Assembly (NCBI GenBank): GCA_945290265.1
Contig: CALYQW010000014.1
Location: 1-64,000, forward strand
Origin: an uncultured Erwinia sp.
GTDB lineage: Bacteria > Pseudomonadota > Gammaproteobacteria > Enterobacterales > Enterobacteriaceae
DNA length: 64,000 nucleotides
Direction of reading: 5' to 3'
How positions within the stretch are numbered: the stretch's first letter is position 1; the number at the start of each line of letters is the position of its first letter. The position numbers and the translations under genes were made by a program. Of this stretch, positions 29,362 through 40,557 are shown in pieces. Under the pieces are notes generated by a model. The model did not search any database, was not told where the DNA came from, and was given only the letters and a program-made list of their open reading frames with translations.

Positions 29362-29538
29362 GTAGTACAAGTGCCTCTTAGATTGCGGCGGCCAGTCTAC
29401 ATAACTCGTCGTGAAAATTTGCAGTCATTTTCATCAAAAAGTGTGAACCGGCTCAAATTAGTGGTTTTGACGAACAAAAAGGCCCTCATCCGTTAAGATG
29501 ATGACTTTTCGGAAATTCAGGCAATAAAAGTTCGTCAG

Positions 29539-30423
29539 CTATTGCTGGTCAGATTCTGATAAATCGTCTTGTGCCTGGCCGAGTAGCGCCAGTTCCAACA
29601 ATGCATATCGATGCTCAACAAAGTTGTTAACGTTGTTGGCGACCGTCAGCTTGAACAACGCTTCCGCGCTGTCCTTCTCCCCCAGACTTAGGTAGTACTT
29701 ACCTAAATAGAAGTTGGTTTCACTGAGATGTTCAGCGAGCGAGGTGTTATCCGTTGCGTCCGCCTGGAGACGATCGAGCAGCGTTTTTTCGCTGATGTCG
29801 CCCAGGTAGAACTCGACAATGTTCCATCCCCATTGATCCTTAGCCGCACGATCATAACGCTGTTTCAGCGCTACTTTTGCCTGGTTTGCGTTGATCTCAC
29901 GCTCTGCGAGATACAGCCACAGGCTGCGGAACGGGTCATTAGAGTCGTCTTGATAAAACGCCAGCAGATCATCTTGCGCCAGTTTGAATCTTCCGCCGTA
30001 GTAAAGGGCGATACCGCGATTCAGACGCGCATAATTGTAAGTTGGATCAAGCTCAAGTACAGAATCAAACGCTTCGTAGGCAGCATCAAAATTGCCTGCC
30101 TGCGTTAAATATATGCCTAAGTAATTGAATACTTCCGACATATCGGGTCTGACAGATAGCGCTTGCGAAAAGTCATTCCGCGCCAGTGCTCTCAAACCAA
30201 GACTATCATACAACACTCCGCGCTCATATAACAGCTGTGCGCGTTCATCATCGGTCAAAGCCCGGCTGGCAAGTATTTGTTCCATGCGAGCAAGAATAAC
30301 TTCCTGCTGCAGCGTCGGCTGCAACGGAACCGCCAGAATTTCGTTCTTACGCCAATCAGTATTGCTACATCCTGCCAGCGTCAAAGCTGTAGCAACGTAA
30401 CACCAGCGCAAAATTGGCTTCAT
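29539..30423 (-). CDS. nlpI: lipoprotein NlpI
   Basis: A 294-residue TPR lipoprotein. The signal ends in the lipobox LAGC at residues 16-19, so the mature N-terminal Cys is lipidated. The rest is tetratricopeptide repeats, seen for instance in [20 protein letters not shown] and [20 protein letters not shown]. NlpI is an adaptor that presents peptidoglycan endopeptidases such as MepS to the protease Prc. The chosen ATG (30423) gives the family start [19 protein letters not shown]; the longer frame to 30477 lacks a signal. Its length equals that of E. coli. Confidence 0.97.
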   Translation of the reverse strand: MKPILRWCYVATALTLAGCSNTDWRKNEILAVPLQPTLQQEVILARMEQILASRALTDDERAQLLYERGVLYDSLGLRALARNDFSQALSVRPDMSEVFNYLGIYLTQAGNFDAAYEAFDSVLELDPTYNYARLNRGIALYYGGRFKLAQDDLLAFYQDDSNDPFRSLWLYLAEREINANQAKVALKQRYDRAAKDQWGWNIVEFYLGDISEKTLLDRLQADATDNTSLAEHLSETNFYLGKYYLSLGEKDSAEALFKLTVANNVNNFVEHRYALLELALLGQAQDDLSESDQQ

Positions 30424-30513
30424 TTCCCACTCCCGAAAACAAACGTTGGGGTAAACATCCTGCCACCCACCCACCATGCACAGGGTATCCTGCCCTTATG
30501 ACAAAACCGCATT

Positions 30514-30562
30514 TACCCGGCACCCTCTATCTGCCTGAGGGCGGAATAAAAGATGCCGGGTA
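30514..30562 (-). terminator. hairpin between pnp and nlpI
   Basis: A long inverted repeat (TACCCGG at 30514-30520 pairs with CCGGGTA at 30556-30562, with an inner CCTC/GAGG stem) lies just downstream of pnp on the minus strand. The following sequence is only moderately T-rich, so it may be a partial terminator or an RNA-stability stem. Confidence 0.65.
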
Positions 30563-30585
30563 GGGATGCGTGAAGTATAAAACTG

Positions 30586-32724
30586 TTATTCTGCGTCGCT
30601 GGCAGCCGGAGCTTCAGCCGTTGCCGTTTCAGGCTTTGCCTGTTCAGCAGCTTCTTTGATGCTCAGACGCACACGACCCTGACGGTCAACTTCCAGTACT
30701 TTCACCGGAACTTCCTGACCCATCTGCAGATAGTCGGTCACTTTCTCAACGCGCTTGTCAGCGATCTGAGAAATATGCACCAGACCTTCTTTACCACCGC
30801 CGATGGCGACAAAGGCACCAAAGTCAACGATACGGGTCACTTTACCGTTATAGATACGACCGACTTCGATTTCAGCGGTGATCTCTTCGATACGGCGGAT
30901 AGCGTACTTGGCTTTCTCACCGTCAGTTGCCGCAATTTTTACCGTACCGTCATCTTCGATTTCGATAGTCGTGCCGGTTTCTTCAGTCAGCGCACGGATT
31001 ACCGAGCCGCCTTTACCGATCACGTCTTTGATCTTATCAACACTGATTTTGATGGTGTGGATACGCGGTGCGAACTCAGAGATATCGCCACGCGGGGTGC
31101 TGATAGCCTGCTCCATTACGCCGAGGATATGCAGACGCGCACCCTTAGCCTGGTTCAGCGCCACTTGCATAATTTCGCGGGTGATACCTTCGATTTTGAT
31201 GTCCATCTGCAGCGCGGTGATACCGTCACGGCTACCGGCCACTTTAAAGTCCATATCGCCCAGGTGATCTTCGTCACCAAGGATATCTGACAGTACTACG
31301 AAGTTTTCGTCGTCTTTGACCAGGCCCATCGCAATACCGGCAACGGCCGCTTTGATCGGTACGCCAGCATCCATCAGCGCCAGAGAGGCACCACAGACGG
31401 AAGCCATGGACGAAGAACCGTTAGATTCAGTGATTTCAGACACTACGCGCACGGTGTACGGGAAAGCATCGCCTTTTGGCATCACTGCCAGCACGCCGCG
31501 CTTCGCCAGACGACCGTGACCAATTTCACGACGTTTTGGTGAACCTACCATACCGGTTTCACCGACGCAGTACGGAGGGAAGTTGTAGTGGAACAGGAAG
31601 CTGTCAGTACGCTCGCCCATCAGCTCATCGAGATTCTGCGCATCACGGGCAGTACCCAGCGTTGCCGTCACCAGCGCCTGGGTTTCACCACGGGTGAACA
31701 GCGCTGAGCCGTGAGTACGTGGCAGTACGCCGGTACGCACGTCCAGACCGCGGATCATATCCTTTTCACGGCCGTCGATACGCGGCTCACCGCGCAGGAT
31801 GCGGGTACGCACTACGCTCTTCTCCAGCGCATGCAGGATATCGCTGATTTCACCGGCATCCAACGTCTCGTGTTCCGCCAGCAGCGCAGCGGTAGTTTCT
31901 GATTTGATCACGTCAACCTGAGCATAACGCTCCTGTTTTTCGGTGATACGGTAAGCATCGCTCAGACGCGCTTCTGCCAGAGCAGCAATACGAGAATGTA
32001 ACGCTTCGTTTACAGGCTCTGGCTGCCAGTCCCAGCGCGGTTTACCCGCTTCGGCCACCAGGGCATTGATGTTTTCGATAACGATCTGCTGCTGGTCGTG
32101 ACCGAAGACCACGGCACCCAGCATCTGATCTTCGCTCAGCAGTTCCGCTTCGGATTCCACCATCAGTACCGCACCTTTGGTACCGGCAACCACCAGATCC
32201 AGCTTGCTCTCTTTCAGCTCATCGCTGGTTGGGTTCAGCACGTACTGATCGTTAATATAACCCACGCGCGCCGCACCGATTGGGCCGTTAAATGGCAGAC
32301 CAGACAGCGCCAGCGCGGCAGAAGCACCGATCATGGCAACGATGTCCGGGTTAACCTGCGGGTTAACGGAAACCACAGTAGCAATGATCTGAACTTCGTT
32401 AACGAAGCCTTCCGGGAACAGTGGACGCACCGGGCGGTCAATCAGACGGGAAATCAGGGTTTCGCCTTCGCTTGGACGACCTTCACGGCGGAAGAAGCTT
32501 CCCGGGATACGACCGGCAGCGTAAGTACGCTCCTGGTAGTTAACGGTCAGTGGGAAGAAGCCCTGACCTGGTTTGGCTTTTTTCTGACCAACAACGGTGA
32601 CGAACACGGCGGTGTCGTCCATGCTGACCATCACGGCCGCCGTTGCCTGGCGCGCCATCATACCGGTTTCAAGCGTTACGGTATGCTGACCGTACTGAAA
32701 TTTTTTGACGATTGGATTAAGCAA
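30586..32724 (-). CDS. pnp: polyribonucleotide nucleotidyltransferase
   Basis: A 712-residue PNPase, the phosphorolytic 3'-5' exoribonuclease of the degradosome. Two RNase PH-like domains (first core with [12 protein letters not shown] near residues 78-89, second with [13 protein letters not shown] near 395) surround an all-helical linker, followed by a KH domain ([17 protein letters not shown]) and an S1 domain ([15 protein letters not shown]). The tail [10 protein letters not shown] is acidic. The upstream leader (32725-32912) should carry the RNase III stem-loop through which PNPase represses itself, as in E. coli. Confidence 0.98.
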   Translation of the reverse strand: MLNPIVKKFQYGQHTVTLETGMMARQATAAVMVSMDDTAVFVTVVGQKKAKPGQGFFPLTVNYQERTYAAGRIPGSFFRREGRPSEGETLISRLIDRPVRPLFPEGFVNEVQIIATVVSVNPQVNPDIVAMIGASAALALSGLPFNGPIGAARVGYINDQYVLNPTSDELKESKLDLVVAGTKGAVLMVESEAELLSEDQMLGAVVFGHDQQQIVIENINALVAEAGKPRWDWQPEPVNEALHSRIAALAEARLSDAYRITEKQERYAQVDVIKSETTAALLAEHETLDAGEISDILHALEKSVVRTRILRGEPRIDGREKDMIRGLDVRTGVLPRTHGSALFTRGETQALVTATLGTARDAQNLDELMGERTDSFLFHYNFPPYCVGETGMVGSPKRREIGHGRLAKRGVLAVMPKGDAFPYTVRVVSEITESNGSSSMASVCGASLALMDAGVPIKAAVAGIAMGLVKDDENFVVLSDILGDEDHLGDMDFKVAGSRDGITALQMDIKIEGITREIMQVALNQAKGARLHILGVMEQAISTPRGDISEFAPRIHTIKISVDKIKDVIGKGGSVIRALTEETGTTIEIEDDGTVKIAATDGEKAKYAIRRIEEITAEIEVGRIYNGKVTRIVDFGAFVAIGGGKEGLVHISQIADKRVEKVTDYLQMGQEVPVKVLEVDRQGRVRLSIKEAAEQAKPETATAEAPAASDAE

Positions 32725-32912
32725 AATAAGTTCCTTACATCTGGGCAGACGTTCTGCCGTGGATTCTAACCCTCACCCTGCATCCTCGCGACTAATGACA
32801 ATCTTAATCCCACGGGGATCAAGCCTCTCATTAGCCGCGCGAACCTCTGCAACGGAAGATCATGCTTAGCAACAATACATTAGTTTACGCATAATTGCTG
32901 CGGTCTGACTGT

Positions 32913-32938
32913 AAAAAGGGGCCATAAAGGCCCCTTTC
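32913..32938 (-). terminator. terminator between rpsO and pnp
   Basis: On the minus strand GGGGCC pairs with GGCCCC around a TTTAT loop and is followed by five Ts. This is the equivalent of the rpsO terminator of E. coli, where partial read-through feeds pnp. Confidence 0.92.
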
Positions 32939-33016
32939 CAGCGAAACTCGCATCAGGCCGTGATTTTCTCCGCTTTAAGAATATTCTGTAAACGGAGCGC
33001 GCACGACCAGAAGACG

Positions 33017-33286
33017 TTAGCGACGCAGACCCAGACGTGCAATCAGGTCAGTGTAACGTGCAACGTCTTTACGCTTCAGGTAATCCAGCAGCTTACGACG
33101 CTGGGAAACCATACGCAGCAGACCGCGACGGCTGTGGTGGTCTTTTTTGTGCTCAGAGAAGTGACCCTGCAGATGGTTAATCTGTGCGGTCAGCAGAGCA
33201 ACCTGAACTTCAGTAGAACCACTGTCGTTTGCGCCGCGACCGAAATCAGCAACGATTTGCGCTTTAGTTTCAACACTTAGAGACAT
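33017..33286 (-). CDS. rpsO: 30S ribosomal protein S15
   Basis: An 89-residue primary binding protein of 16S rRNA. The four-helix sequence with [19 protein letters not shown] and [10 protein letters not shown] is nearly identical to E. coli S15. In E. coli S15 represses its own translation through a pseudoknot at the start site; the leader here was not analysed in detail. It lies between truB and pnp, the universal order in this group. Confidence 0.98.
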   Translation of the reverse strand: MSLSVETKAQIVADFGRGANDSGSTEVQVALLTAQINHLQGHFSEHKKDHHSRRGLLRMVSQRRKLLDYLKRKDVARYTDLIARLGLRR

Positions 33287-33403
33287 ATTACAAACTCCAA
33301 ATTTTAAGATAAAAGTACAGGTGCCGATCTCTAATTCAGCGACCCAATGTAAAGCCGGGATATTCTACTCTCAGCGCTGGCGGAGAGCAAATAACCCGTC
33401 AGA

Positions 33404-34339
33404 TTATTCTACCACCAGGCGTCGGGGAGCCACGCGGCCATCGTCAGCAACTTCCGCCATACCGATAAACTTGCGTTCTGCCCCTTCCGTCACACGCACC
33501 AGGCCACTGGCCGGTGCGCCAGGTGCCTGGACCGGCATCCCCTGTTTCAGGTAAGCCGCCACGCTGCTGAGCAGATTCACTTCCGGATATTCCGCCGCCG
33601 GACTGTCCATCGGCATCAGCAGCGCATCCAGCAGCTCTGCCGGTGCCTTATCCTGACGATGTGCTTCTTCACTCAGCGCCGTCAGTTGCTCCAGCGTCAC
33701 CATCTTATCTGTCGGGTAAGTGGCCACTTGCAAACGTCGCAGGAAAGTCACATGAGCACCGCAGCCCAGCTTCTCCCCCAGATCGTCAATGATGGTGCGG
33801 ATATAGGTGCCTTTGGACACCGCGATTTCCAGTTCCAGCTCATTGCCTTGATGGCGAATAAACAGCAGTTCATACACCGTAATGCTGCGCGCCTCACGCG
33901 GTACTTCTATCCCCTCACGGGCATATTCATACAGCTTACGCCCCTGATACTTCAGGGCGGAGTACATCGATGGCACCTGCTGAGTGGTACCGCGAAAGCT
34001 TTCCAGCGCCTGCTGTAGCTGCGCATCAGTAAAAGTAAGTGGTCGCTCACTGACTACCTTACCGTCAGCATCCGAGGTATCGGTACGCTGCCCCAGGCGG
34101 GCAATCACCCGATAGCGCTTGTCCGAGTCCAGCAGATAACGCGAGAACTTGGTCGCTTCGCCCAGACAGATCGGCAGCATACCGGTAGCCAGCGGATCGA
34201 GCGCGCCGGTGTGCCCGGCGCGGTTGGCGTTATACAGACGTTTTACTTTTTGCAGCGCATCATTGGAGGACAGCCCGCCGGGCTTATCCAGTAACAGTAC
34301 GCCGTGAATATCGCGGCCACGACGGCGGGGACGACTCAT
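33404..34339 (-). CDS. truB: tRNA pseudouridine-55 synthase
   Basis: A 311-residue pseudouridine synthase that modifies U55 in the T arm of elongator tRNAs and acts as a tRNA chaperone. The catalytic Asp lies in [12 protein letters not shown] near residue 48, and the C-terminal PUA domain follows from about residue 250. The ATG overlaps the rbfA stop (TAATG), so translation is coupled. It belongs to the metY-nusA-infB-rbfA-truB transcription unit. Confidence 0.97.
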   Translation of the reverse strand: MSRPRRRGRDIHGVLLLDKPGGLSSNDALQKVKRLYNANRAGHTGALDPLATGMLPICLGEATKFSRYLLDSDKRYRVIARLGQRTDTSDADGKVVSERPLTFTDAQLQQALESFRGTTQQVPSMYSALKYQGRKLYEYAREGIEVPREARSITVYELLFIRHQGNELELEIAVSKGTYIRTIIDDLGEKLGCGAHVTFLRRLQVATYPTDKMVTLEQLTALSEEAHRQDKAPAELLDALLMPMDSPAAEYPEVNLLSSVAAYLKQGMPVQAPGAPASGLVRVTEGAERKFIGMAEVADDGRVAPRRLVVE

Positions 34340-34752
34340 TACTCTTCGGTATCCTGTTCGGCTTCGTCACCGGCAGTACCGCGACGCTTCTCATCGTTTT
34401 TCACCACGTTGGTGACCAGGTTCGACATACGCATCCCTTCCACAAGAGAGTTGTCATAGAAGAAGGTCAGTTCCGGTACAATACGCAGACGCATCGCTTT
34501 GCCCAGCAGGGTGCGGATATAGCCGGAGGCATCGCCCAGCGCACGCAGACCGGCTTTGATCGCATCTTCGTCTTTATCATTCAGGAAGGTCACAAACACT
34601 TTGGCATAGGCCAGGTCGCGTGAAACCTCCACCCCGGATACCGTCACCATCATGCCGAGACGCGGATCTTTAATCTCACGCTGTAAAATGATGGCGATCT
34701 CTTTTTGCAGCTCCTGGGAAACCCGCTGCGGACGGCCAAATTCTTTTGGCAT
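34339..34752 (-). CDS. rbfA: 30S ribosome-binding factor A
   Basis: A 137-residue KH-type cold-shock factor for 30S maturation. ATG 34752 gives the family start [11 protein letters not shown] with GGAGAG upstream; the longer frame to 34803 crosses an intergenic hairpin and is not used. The segment [20 protein letters not shown] is conserved. The acidic tail ([11 protein letters not shown]) differs from E. coli, as usual for this region. Confidence 0.97.
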   Translation of the reverse strand: MPKEFGRPQRVSQELQKEIAIILQREIKDPRLGMMVTVSGVEVSRDLAYAKVFVTFLNDKDEDAIKAGLRALGDASGYIRTLLGKAMRLRIVPELTFFYDNSLVEGMRMSNLVTNVVKNDEKRRGTAGDEAEQDTEE

Positions 34753-34772
34753 AGTCTTTCTCTCCAAAAATA

Positions 34773-34799
34773 ATTTGGGAGGCCAGAAGCCTCCCAAAT
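34773..34799 (-). terminator. 11-pair hairpin between infB and rbfA
   Basis: A perfect inverted repeat of eleven base pairs (arms ATTTGGGAGGC and GCCTCCCAAAT, five-base loop) lies between infB and rbfA. On the minus strand it is followed by TATTTTT. It may be a weak terminator that lowers rbfA-truB expression, or a processing site. Confidence 0.75.
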
Positions 34800-34865
34800 A
34801 CAATCACAGTGCCCTGCCTTTCAGGCTGCGCTGCAGTCTGGAATCAGCCGGGTGGCTTGTGGTGA

Positions 34866-37559
34866 TTAGTCGATAGTACGCTGGATTTCGATAATCTCGA
34901 AGACTTCAATCATATCGCCAACGCGTACATCATTGTAGTTCTTCACGCCGATACCACATTCCATACCGTTACGGACTTCGTTGACGTCATCTTTAAAGCG
35001 GCGCAGAGATTCCAGTTCGCCTTCGTAGATAACCACGTTATCACGCAGTACGCGGATTGGGTTGTGACGCTTAATGTTACCCTCGGTGACCATACAACCG
35101 GCGATAGCACCAAATTTCGGTGATTTGAACACATCACGTACCGCGGCCAGACCAATGATCTGCTGTTTGTACTCCGGTGCCAGCATCCCGCTCATCGCGC
35201 TCTTCACTTCGTCAATCAGGTTATAGATAACGGAGTAGTATCGCAGATCCAGGCTTTCGCTATCAATCACGCGACGAGCCGAGGCATCAGCACGCACGTT
35301 AAAGCCAACCAGGATCGCATTGGAAGCCGCCGCCAGGGTGGCATCAGTTTCAGTAATACCACCGACACCGGAACCAACGATTTTCACTTTCACTTCATCG
35401 GTAGACAGTTTCAGCAGCGAGTCGGTAATCGCTTCAACCGAGCCCTGAACGTCTGCTTTCAGGACGATATTCAGTTCAGACACTTCGCCTTCGGTCATGT
35501 TAGCAAACATGTTTTCCAGCTTAGATTTCTGCTGACGCGCCAGCTTGACTTCACGGAATTTGCCCTGACGATACAGTGCCACTTCACGCGCTTTTTTCTC
35601 GTCACGCACCACGGTCGCTTCGTCACCTGCTGCCGGCACGCCGGACAGACCGAGGATCTCCACCGGAATGGACGGACCAGCCTGCGCCACTTCACGGCCC
35701 AGCTCATCACGCATCGCACGCACGCGGCCATACTCAAAGCCACACAGCACGATATCGCCTTTGTTCAGCGTACCTTCACGCACCAACACGGTTGCTACCG
35801 GACCACGACCTTTATCCAGGAAGGATTCGATAACTACGCCGCTGGCCATACCCTGACGTACTGCCTTCAGCTCCAGAACTTCCGCCTGCAGCAGGATGGC
35901 GTTCAGCAGGTCGTCGATACCGGTACCTGCTTTCGCGGAGACGTTAACAAACATGTTTTCACCGCCCCATTCTTCCGGGATGATGCCGTACTGCGTCAGC
36001 TCGTTTTTCACCCGATCCGGATCGGCTTCCGGCTTATCGATTTTGTTGACCGCGACCACTACCGGCACTTTTGCCGCTTTGGCGTGCTGGATAGCTTCGA
36101 TAGTCTGTGGCATCACGCCATCATCGGCCGCCACCACCAGGATAACGATATCCGTCGCCTGAGCACCGCGGGCACGCATGGCGGTAAACGCGGCGTGTCC
36201 CGGCGTATCCAGGAAGGTGACCATACCGTTGTCGGTCTCAACGTGGTAAGCACCGATATGCTGGGTGATCCCGCCCGCTTCGCCGGAGGCGATTTTGGTG
36301 GAACGAATGTAGTCCAGCAGCGAGGTTTTACCGTGGTCAACGTGACCCATAATGGTCACTACCGGCGCACGGGATTCCAGTGCCGCATCGGTATCACGGT
36401 CACTCATTACCGCTTCTTCCAGCTCGTTTTCGCGGCGCAGGGTCACTTTATGGCCCATTTCTTCCGCAACCAGCTGGGCAGTCTCCTGGTCGATAACCTG
36501 GTTGATGGTAGCCATAGCGCCCATTTTCATCATCACTTTGATGACCTGGGAACCTTTCACCGCCATCTTGTTTGCCAGTTCGGCAACGGTCACGGTTTCA
36601 CCGATGATCACATCACGGTTGACCGCCTGAGCCGGCTTGTTAAAGCCCTGCTGCAAGGTGCTGGCTTTACGCTTACCACCTTTACCGCCACGGATCTGCG
36701 CACGCGCTTCTTCGCGGTCAGTCTTGGCTTCAGAGTGCTTGTTACCTTTCTTGCGCACCGGTGCCTTGGCAGGACGGGCAGCAGTACGGTTACGGCGATC
36801 GCCTTCAACCTGCGCATCGCTCTCGTCTTCTGCGGCGCGGGCGTGGGTAGAGGTGGTAACGTGGTAATCAGAAGAATCTTCTTCTTCTTTTGCCACCGCC
36901 CATTCTTCGCCTTTTTCTTCAGCCATTTTGCGGGCCTCTTCAGCTACGCGCTTCGCTTCTTCTTCAATTTTGCGACGCGCTTCTTCTTCGGCTTTACGCT
37001 TCAGTTCAGCCGCTTCGGCTTCACGGCGTGCTTTATCGGACTGAGCAGCCCGGCTCATTTCATCAGTATCTTTATTGCTCACTTTTTCTCTTTCCGCTGC
37101 TTCACGTTTGGCTTTATCAGCTGCCTCACGTTTAGCCTGCTCCTCGGCTTCACGCTTCGCTTTCTCTTGAGCTGCGCGTTGAGCCTGTTCTTCAGCCTCG
37201 CCACGAGCCAGTTCTTCCGCTTCACGCTGTGCCTGGGCATCTGCTTCCGCCTGTTCAGCTTCAGCCTGATCGCCTTTTACATAGGTGCGTTTTTTGCGGA
37301 CTTCAATTTGCACCGATTTACTTTTGCCCCCGGTACCGGGAATATTCAGGGTGCTGCGCGTCTTACGCTGCAGGGTCAGCTTACCCGATCCGCCGCCGTG
37401 TTCACGGTTCAGATAGGTAAGTAACGTCTCTTTTTCCTGCTGGGTAACAAAGTCAGTGGCAGACTTCTGGAGACCTGCATCAGCAAACTGCTGTACCAGG
37501 CGTTCTACCGGCGTCTCAATCTCTGCTGCCAGCGATTTTACGGTTACATCTGTCGTCAT
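34866..37559 (-). CDS. infB: translation initiation factor IF-2
   Basis: An 897-residue GTPase that brings initiator tRNA to the ribosome. The N-terminal IF2_N domain (to about residue 50) is followed by a long charged helix rich in Arg, Glu, Ala and Lys, then the G domain with GHVDHGKT near residue 406 and NKID, and the tRNA-binding C-terminus. Within the charged region, the segment [13 protein letters not shown], with a GTG Val codon, matches the place where E. coli starts the shorter IF2-beta form, so an internal start is likely here as well. It follows nusA by 24 bases. Confidence 0.97.
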   Translation of the reverse strand: MTTDVTVKSLAAEIETPVERLVQQFADAGLQKSATDFVTQQEKETLLTYLNREHGGGSGKLTLQRKTRSTLNIPGTGGKSKSVQIEVRKKRTYVKGDQAEAEQAEADAQAQREAEELARGEAEEQAQRAAQEKAKREAEEQAKREAADKAKREAAEREKVSNKDTDEMSRAAQSDKARREAEAAELKRKAEEEARRKIEEEAKRVAEEARKMAEEKGEEWAVAKEEEDSSDYHVTTSTHARAAEDESDAQVEGDRRNRTAARPAKAPVRKKGNKHSEAKTDREEARAQIRGGKGGKRKASTLQQGFNKPAQAVNRDVIIGETVTVAELANKMAVKGSQVIKVMMKMGAMATINQVIDQETAQLVAEEMGHKVTLRRENELEEAVMSDRDTDAALESRAPVVTIMGHVDHGKTSLLDYIRSTKIASGEAGGITQHIGAYHVETDNGMVTFLDTPGHAAFTAMRARGAQATDIVILVVAADDGVMPQTIEAIQHAKAAKVPVVVAVNKIDKPEADPDRVKNELTQYGIIPEEWGGENMFVNVSAKAGTGIDDLLNAILLQAEVLELKAVRQGMASGVVIESFLDKGRGPVATVLVREGTLNKGDIVLCGFEYGRVRAMRDELGREVAQAGPSIPVEILGLSGVPAAGDEATVVRDEKKAREVALYRQGKFREVKLARQQKSKLENMFANMTEGEVSELNIVLKADVQGSVEAITDSLLKLSTDEVKVKIVGSGVGGITETDATLAAASNAILVGFNVRADASARRVIDSESLDLRYYSVIYNLIDEVKSAMSGMLAPEYKQQIIGLAAVRDVFKSPKFGAIAGCMVTEGNIKRHNPIRVLRDNVVIYEGELESLRRFKDDVNEVRNGMECGIGVKNYNDVRVGDMIEVFEIIEIQRTID

Positions 37560-37583
37560 GCTGTTCCTTCCTGCTACAGTTTA

Positions 37584-39071
37584 TTACGCGTCGTCGCCGA
37601 ACCAGCAGATATTACGTGCCGCCATAATCAGCTCACCCGCCTGCTCGCTGCTCAGGCCTTCAATATCTGTCAGATCGTCAACACCCTGCTCGGCAAGATC
37701 TTCAAGCGTGCAAACGCCTTTCGATGCCAGCGTAAAGGCCATTTCACGACTTAAACCGTCCAGATTGAGTAAATCTTCCGCCGGTTTGTTGTCGCCCAGG
37801 CTTTCTTCTTTCGCCAGTGCCAGCGTGGTTAACGCGTTTTTAGCCCGGTCGCGCAACGCTTCTACCGTATCTTCATCCAGACCGTCAATTTCCAGCAGCT
37901 CGTCGATTGGCACATAAGCCAGCTCTTCCAGAGAAGAGAAGCCTTCTTCTACCAGCACGGTAGCGAAGTCCTCATCGATATCGAGATATTTGGTAAAGAC
38001 GTCGATGGCAGCAAGTGCTTCGGCCTGATGTTTCGCCTGCAGGTCGTCGACCGTCATCACGTTCAGCTCCCAGCCACTCAGCTGTGAAGCCAGACGCACG
38101 TTTTGGCCATTACGGCCGATCGCCTGGGCCAGATTTCCGGCCTCCACAGCGATATCCATGGTGTGATTATCTTCATCCACCACGATAGAAGCGACATCCG
38201 CCGGTGCCATCGCGTTGATCACGAATTGCGCCGGATTATCATCCCACAGCACGATATCGATACGCTCGCCACCCAGCTCACTGGATACCGCCTGAACACG
38301 CGCACCACGCATCCCCACGCAGGCACCGACCGGGTCGATACGCTTGTCGTTGGTTTTAACGGCGATCTTGGCACGGGAGCCAGGGTCGCGCGCGGCGGCT
38401 TTAACTTCAATCACTTCTTCGCCAATTTCCGGCACTTCAATGCGGAACAGTTCGATCAGCATTTCCGGTTTTGAACGGCTGACAAACAACTGCGCTCCGC
38501 GCGCTTCCGGACGGACTGCATACAGCACGCCGCGAATACGGTCACCCGGACGGAAGTTTTCCCGCGGCAGCATATCTTCACGCACGATCACCGCTTCCGC
38601 GTTGTTACCCAGATCCAACGAAATATTGTCGCGGTTTACTTTCTTCACCACGCCGGTAATGATTTCGCCTTCCTGCTCGCGGAACTGATCGACCACCATC
38701 GCGCGCTCAGCTTCACGCACTTTCTGCACGATAACCTGCTTCGCGGTCTGGGTGGTGATTCGGTCAAAGGTCACCGACTCGATCTGATCTTCCACGAAGT
38801 CACCGAGGTTCAGCGCTTCATCTTCATAGCGCGCCGCTTCCAGCGTGATTTCACGGGTTGGCAGCGTGACTTCTTCAACAATCAGCCAGCGACGGAAGGT
38901 GTCAAAGTCGCCGCTTTTGCGGTCGATGCTGACACGAACATCAATTTCCTGCTCATACTTCTTTTTGGTCGCTGTCGCCAGGGCACTCTCCAGCGCTTCG
39001 AAGATCTTCTCACGTGGGAGGGACTTCTCGTTTGAGACTGCTTCTACAACAGCTAAGATTTCTTTGTTCAT
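37584..39071 (-). CDS. nusA: transcription termination/antitermination factor NusA
   Basis: A 495-residue RNA polymerase-binding factor that promotes pausing and termination and takes part in antitermination complexes. It has the N-terminal polymerase-binding domain, S1 ([12 protein letters not shown]), two KH domains (near [20 protein letters not shown] and [15 protein letters not shown]), and two acidic C-terminal repeats that bind the polymerase alpha subunit and lambda N. ATG 39071 ([12 protein letters not shown]) matches relatives; an ATG five codons upstream is an alternative. It follows rimP by 24 bases. Confidence 0.97.
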   Translation of the reverse strand: MNKEILAVVEAVSNEKSLPREKIFEALESALATATKKKYEQEIDVRVSIDRKSGDFDTFRRWLIVEEVTLPTREITLEAARYEDEALNLGDFVEDQIESVTFDRITTQTAKQVIVQKVREAERAMVVDQFREQEGEIITGVVKKVNRDNISLDLGNNAEAVIVREDMLPRENFRPGDRIRGVLYAVRPEARGAQLFVSRSKPEMLIELFRIEVPEIGEEVIEVKAAARDPGSRAKIAVKTNDKRIDPVGACVGMRGARVQAVSSELGGERIDIVLWDDNPAQFVINAMAPADVASIVVDEDNHTMDIAVEAGNLAQAIGRNGQNVRLASQLSGWELNVMTVDDLQAKHQAEALAAIDVFTKYLDIDEDFATVLVEEGFSSLEELAYVPIDELLEIDGLDEDTVEALRDRAKNALTTLALAKEESLGDNKPAEDLLNLDGLSREMAFTLASKGVCTLEDLAEQGVDDLTDIEGLSSEQAGELIMAARNICWFGDDA

Positions 39072-39095
39072 CCTGGTATGCCTCAATCCGGACGT

Positions 39096-39548
39096 TTAAA
39101 AGTGGGGAACCAGATTCGCCTTCTGAATATTACTTAAGGCAAATACTGCATCATTACCCTCAACGGCAACCGTAATCATCTCGCCTTCGACAGACTTGAT
39201 GGTGCCCTGCCATTTGCGGCGGTTCTGCACCGCCATTCGCAGCACCAGGCTTACTTCTTCACCCATAAAGCGTGCGTAATGTTCTGCGGTAAACAGTGGG
39301 CGGTCAAGACCAGGTGAAGATACTTCAAGGTTGTAAGGTACCGTAATCGGATCTTCGACGTCCATTACTGCACTCACCTGGTGGCTCACATCAGCGCAAT
39401 CATCTACATTGATACCGTTTTCGCTATCAATGTAGATGCGCAGGGTAGATGTACGACCACGCACAAACTCAATACCAACCAGTTCGTAGCCTAGCGCTTC
39501 TACCGGCGCTGAAATCAGCTCTGTTAATTTCTGCTCTAATGTGGACAA
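39096..39548 (-). CDS. rimP: ribosome maturation factor RimP, TTG start
   Basis: A 150-residue 30S assembly factor, identical in length to E. coli RimP. I take TTG 39548 as the start: it gives [20 protein letters not shown] exactly as in relatives and is preceded by GGGGGTGGG on the minus strand. There is no ATG in frame near this place; the next upstream one, at 39659, would add 37 residues encoded by the operon leader. Conserved segments include [17 protein letters not shown] and [10 protein letters not shown]. It is the first protein gene of the nusA operon. Confidence 0.94.
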   Translation of the reverse strand: MSTLEQKLTELISAPVEALGYELVGIEFVRGRTSTLRIYIDSENGINVDDCADVSHQVSAVMDVEDPITVPYNLEVSSPGLDRPLFTAEHYARFMGEEVSLVLRMAVQNRRKWQGTIKSVEGEMITVAVEGNDAVFALSNIQKANLVPHF

Positions 39549-39607
39549 GCCCACCCCCAAGACATAAAAAAAGGGCCTATAGCCCAGTGATGCTGTTTCC
39601 TGATAAC

Positions 39608-39630
39608 AAAAAACCCCGAATATTCGGGGC
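39608..39630 (-). terminator. terminator-like hairpin between metY and rimP
   Basis: On the minus strand GCCCCG pairs with CGGGGT around AATATT and is followed by six Ts, between the tRNA and the rimP start. It would act as an attenuator in the operon leader. E. coli has terminators at this place that cold-shock proteins read through. Confidence 0.85.
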
Positions 39631-39760
39631 TTAATGCGACTGGACCCTGTATACCGCAATCACTTACGGCACGGTACAATCCAAAGAATTTTTTTCAAAA
39701 CTCGCTGTAGCCGCGTGATTCATTGCAGACAGTGTATTTGAAAAGAACTCTGAGGGAAAG

Positions 39761-39837
<77 letters not shown>

Positions 39838-39885
39838 TCCGAATACTACGCAAAACCTGCATAATTTGCAAGCAAAACTGAGATT

Positions 39886-39972
39886 TGGTACCGAGGACGG
39901 GACTTGAACCCGTAAGCCCATTCGGGCACTACCACCTCAAGGTAGCGTGTCTACCAATTCCACCACCACGGC
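39886..39972 (-). tRNA. leuU: tRNA-Leu, anticodon GAG, with a U-U pair in the acceptor stem
   Basis: An 87-base class II tRNA with encoded CCA. The anticodon loop TTGAGGT gives GAG. The acceptor arms are GCCGTGG (5') and CCTCGGT (3'); position 5 is T facing T68, so the stem has a U-U mismatch, plus G1-U72. As I remember it, E. coli leuU has A5, which pairs. The rest of the molecule matches E. coli. It lies between secG and metY. Confidence 0.95.
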
Positions 39973-40025
39973 ACTAAGTTGCGATTTTTTTATTTCTATC
40001 GCGTCGAAATCAAACCGTATAACGC

Positions 40026-40364
40026 CTATTGCGGGATGTCGCTGTTCGGTGCCGGCGCTGCCGGTTTCACTGGCGCTGACTGCTGGGTCTGCGCTGGTTG
40101 AGACAGGTTTTCCCACTCGCTTCCTTTCTGGGTTTTGTTGCTGTTCAGGTTACCCAGGATCAGGCTGATAATGAAGAACAGAGTCGCCAGCACTGCTGTC
40201 ATACGGGTCATAAAGTTACCTGAACCGTTAGAACCAAACAGCGTACCGGAAGCGCCTGCACCAAATGATGCTCCCATATCAGCGCCTTTACCTTGTTGCA
40301 GCATGATCAGACCTACCAGGCCCAGTGCGACAATAAGGAAAATAACTAAAAGAGCTTCGTACAT
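40026..40364 (-). CDS. secG: preprotein translocase subunit SecG
   Basis: A 112-residue inner-membrane subunit of SecYEG. Two hydrophobic helices (residues about 3-21 and 53-72) flank a conserved cytoplasmic loop, QQGKGADMGASFGAGAS. The tail is rich in Pro, Gln and Ala. ATG 40364 (MYEALLVIFLIV) fits relatives; an alternative start seven codons upstream is not supported. It is followed by leuU in the same direction, so the tRNA may be co-transcribed. Confidence 0.97.
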   Translation of the reverse strand: MYEALLVIFLIVALGLVGLIMLQQGKGADMGASFGAGASGTLFGSNGSGNFMTRMTAVLATLFFIISLILGNLNSNKTQKGSEWENLSQPAQTQQSAPVKPAAPAPNSDIPQ

Positions 40365-40557
40365 AATCAACCTTGTTCCTTGCACATGTTGTGCATAAAA
40401 GCTTCAAACCAGTTACGGCTGGCGGTCAGTCACCACCTGCCAGAAGCGGGTGTGAATACTAACCAAAGCCAGCCAACCACGCAAGGGCAATTTCACTCAG
40501 GACTGCCGTTTGCAGAAAAAAACGACAACCCTGATTTGTGCGCCATCCTGCCGGCGA

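Noticed and set aside
36084..37424. 446-codon open frame antisense to infB
   Set aside because: It mirrors the charged repeats of IF-2, giving low-complexity Phe-rich sequence; no ribosome binding site or family match.
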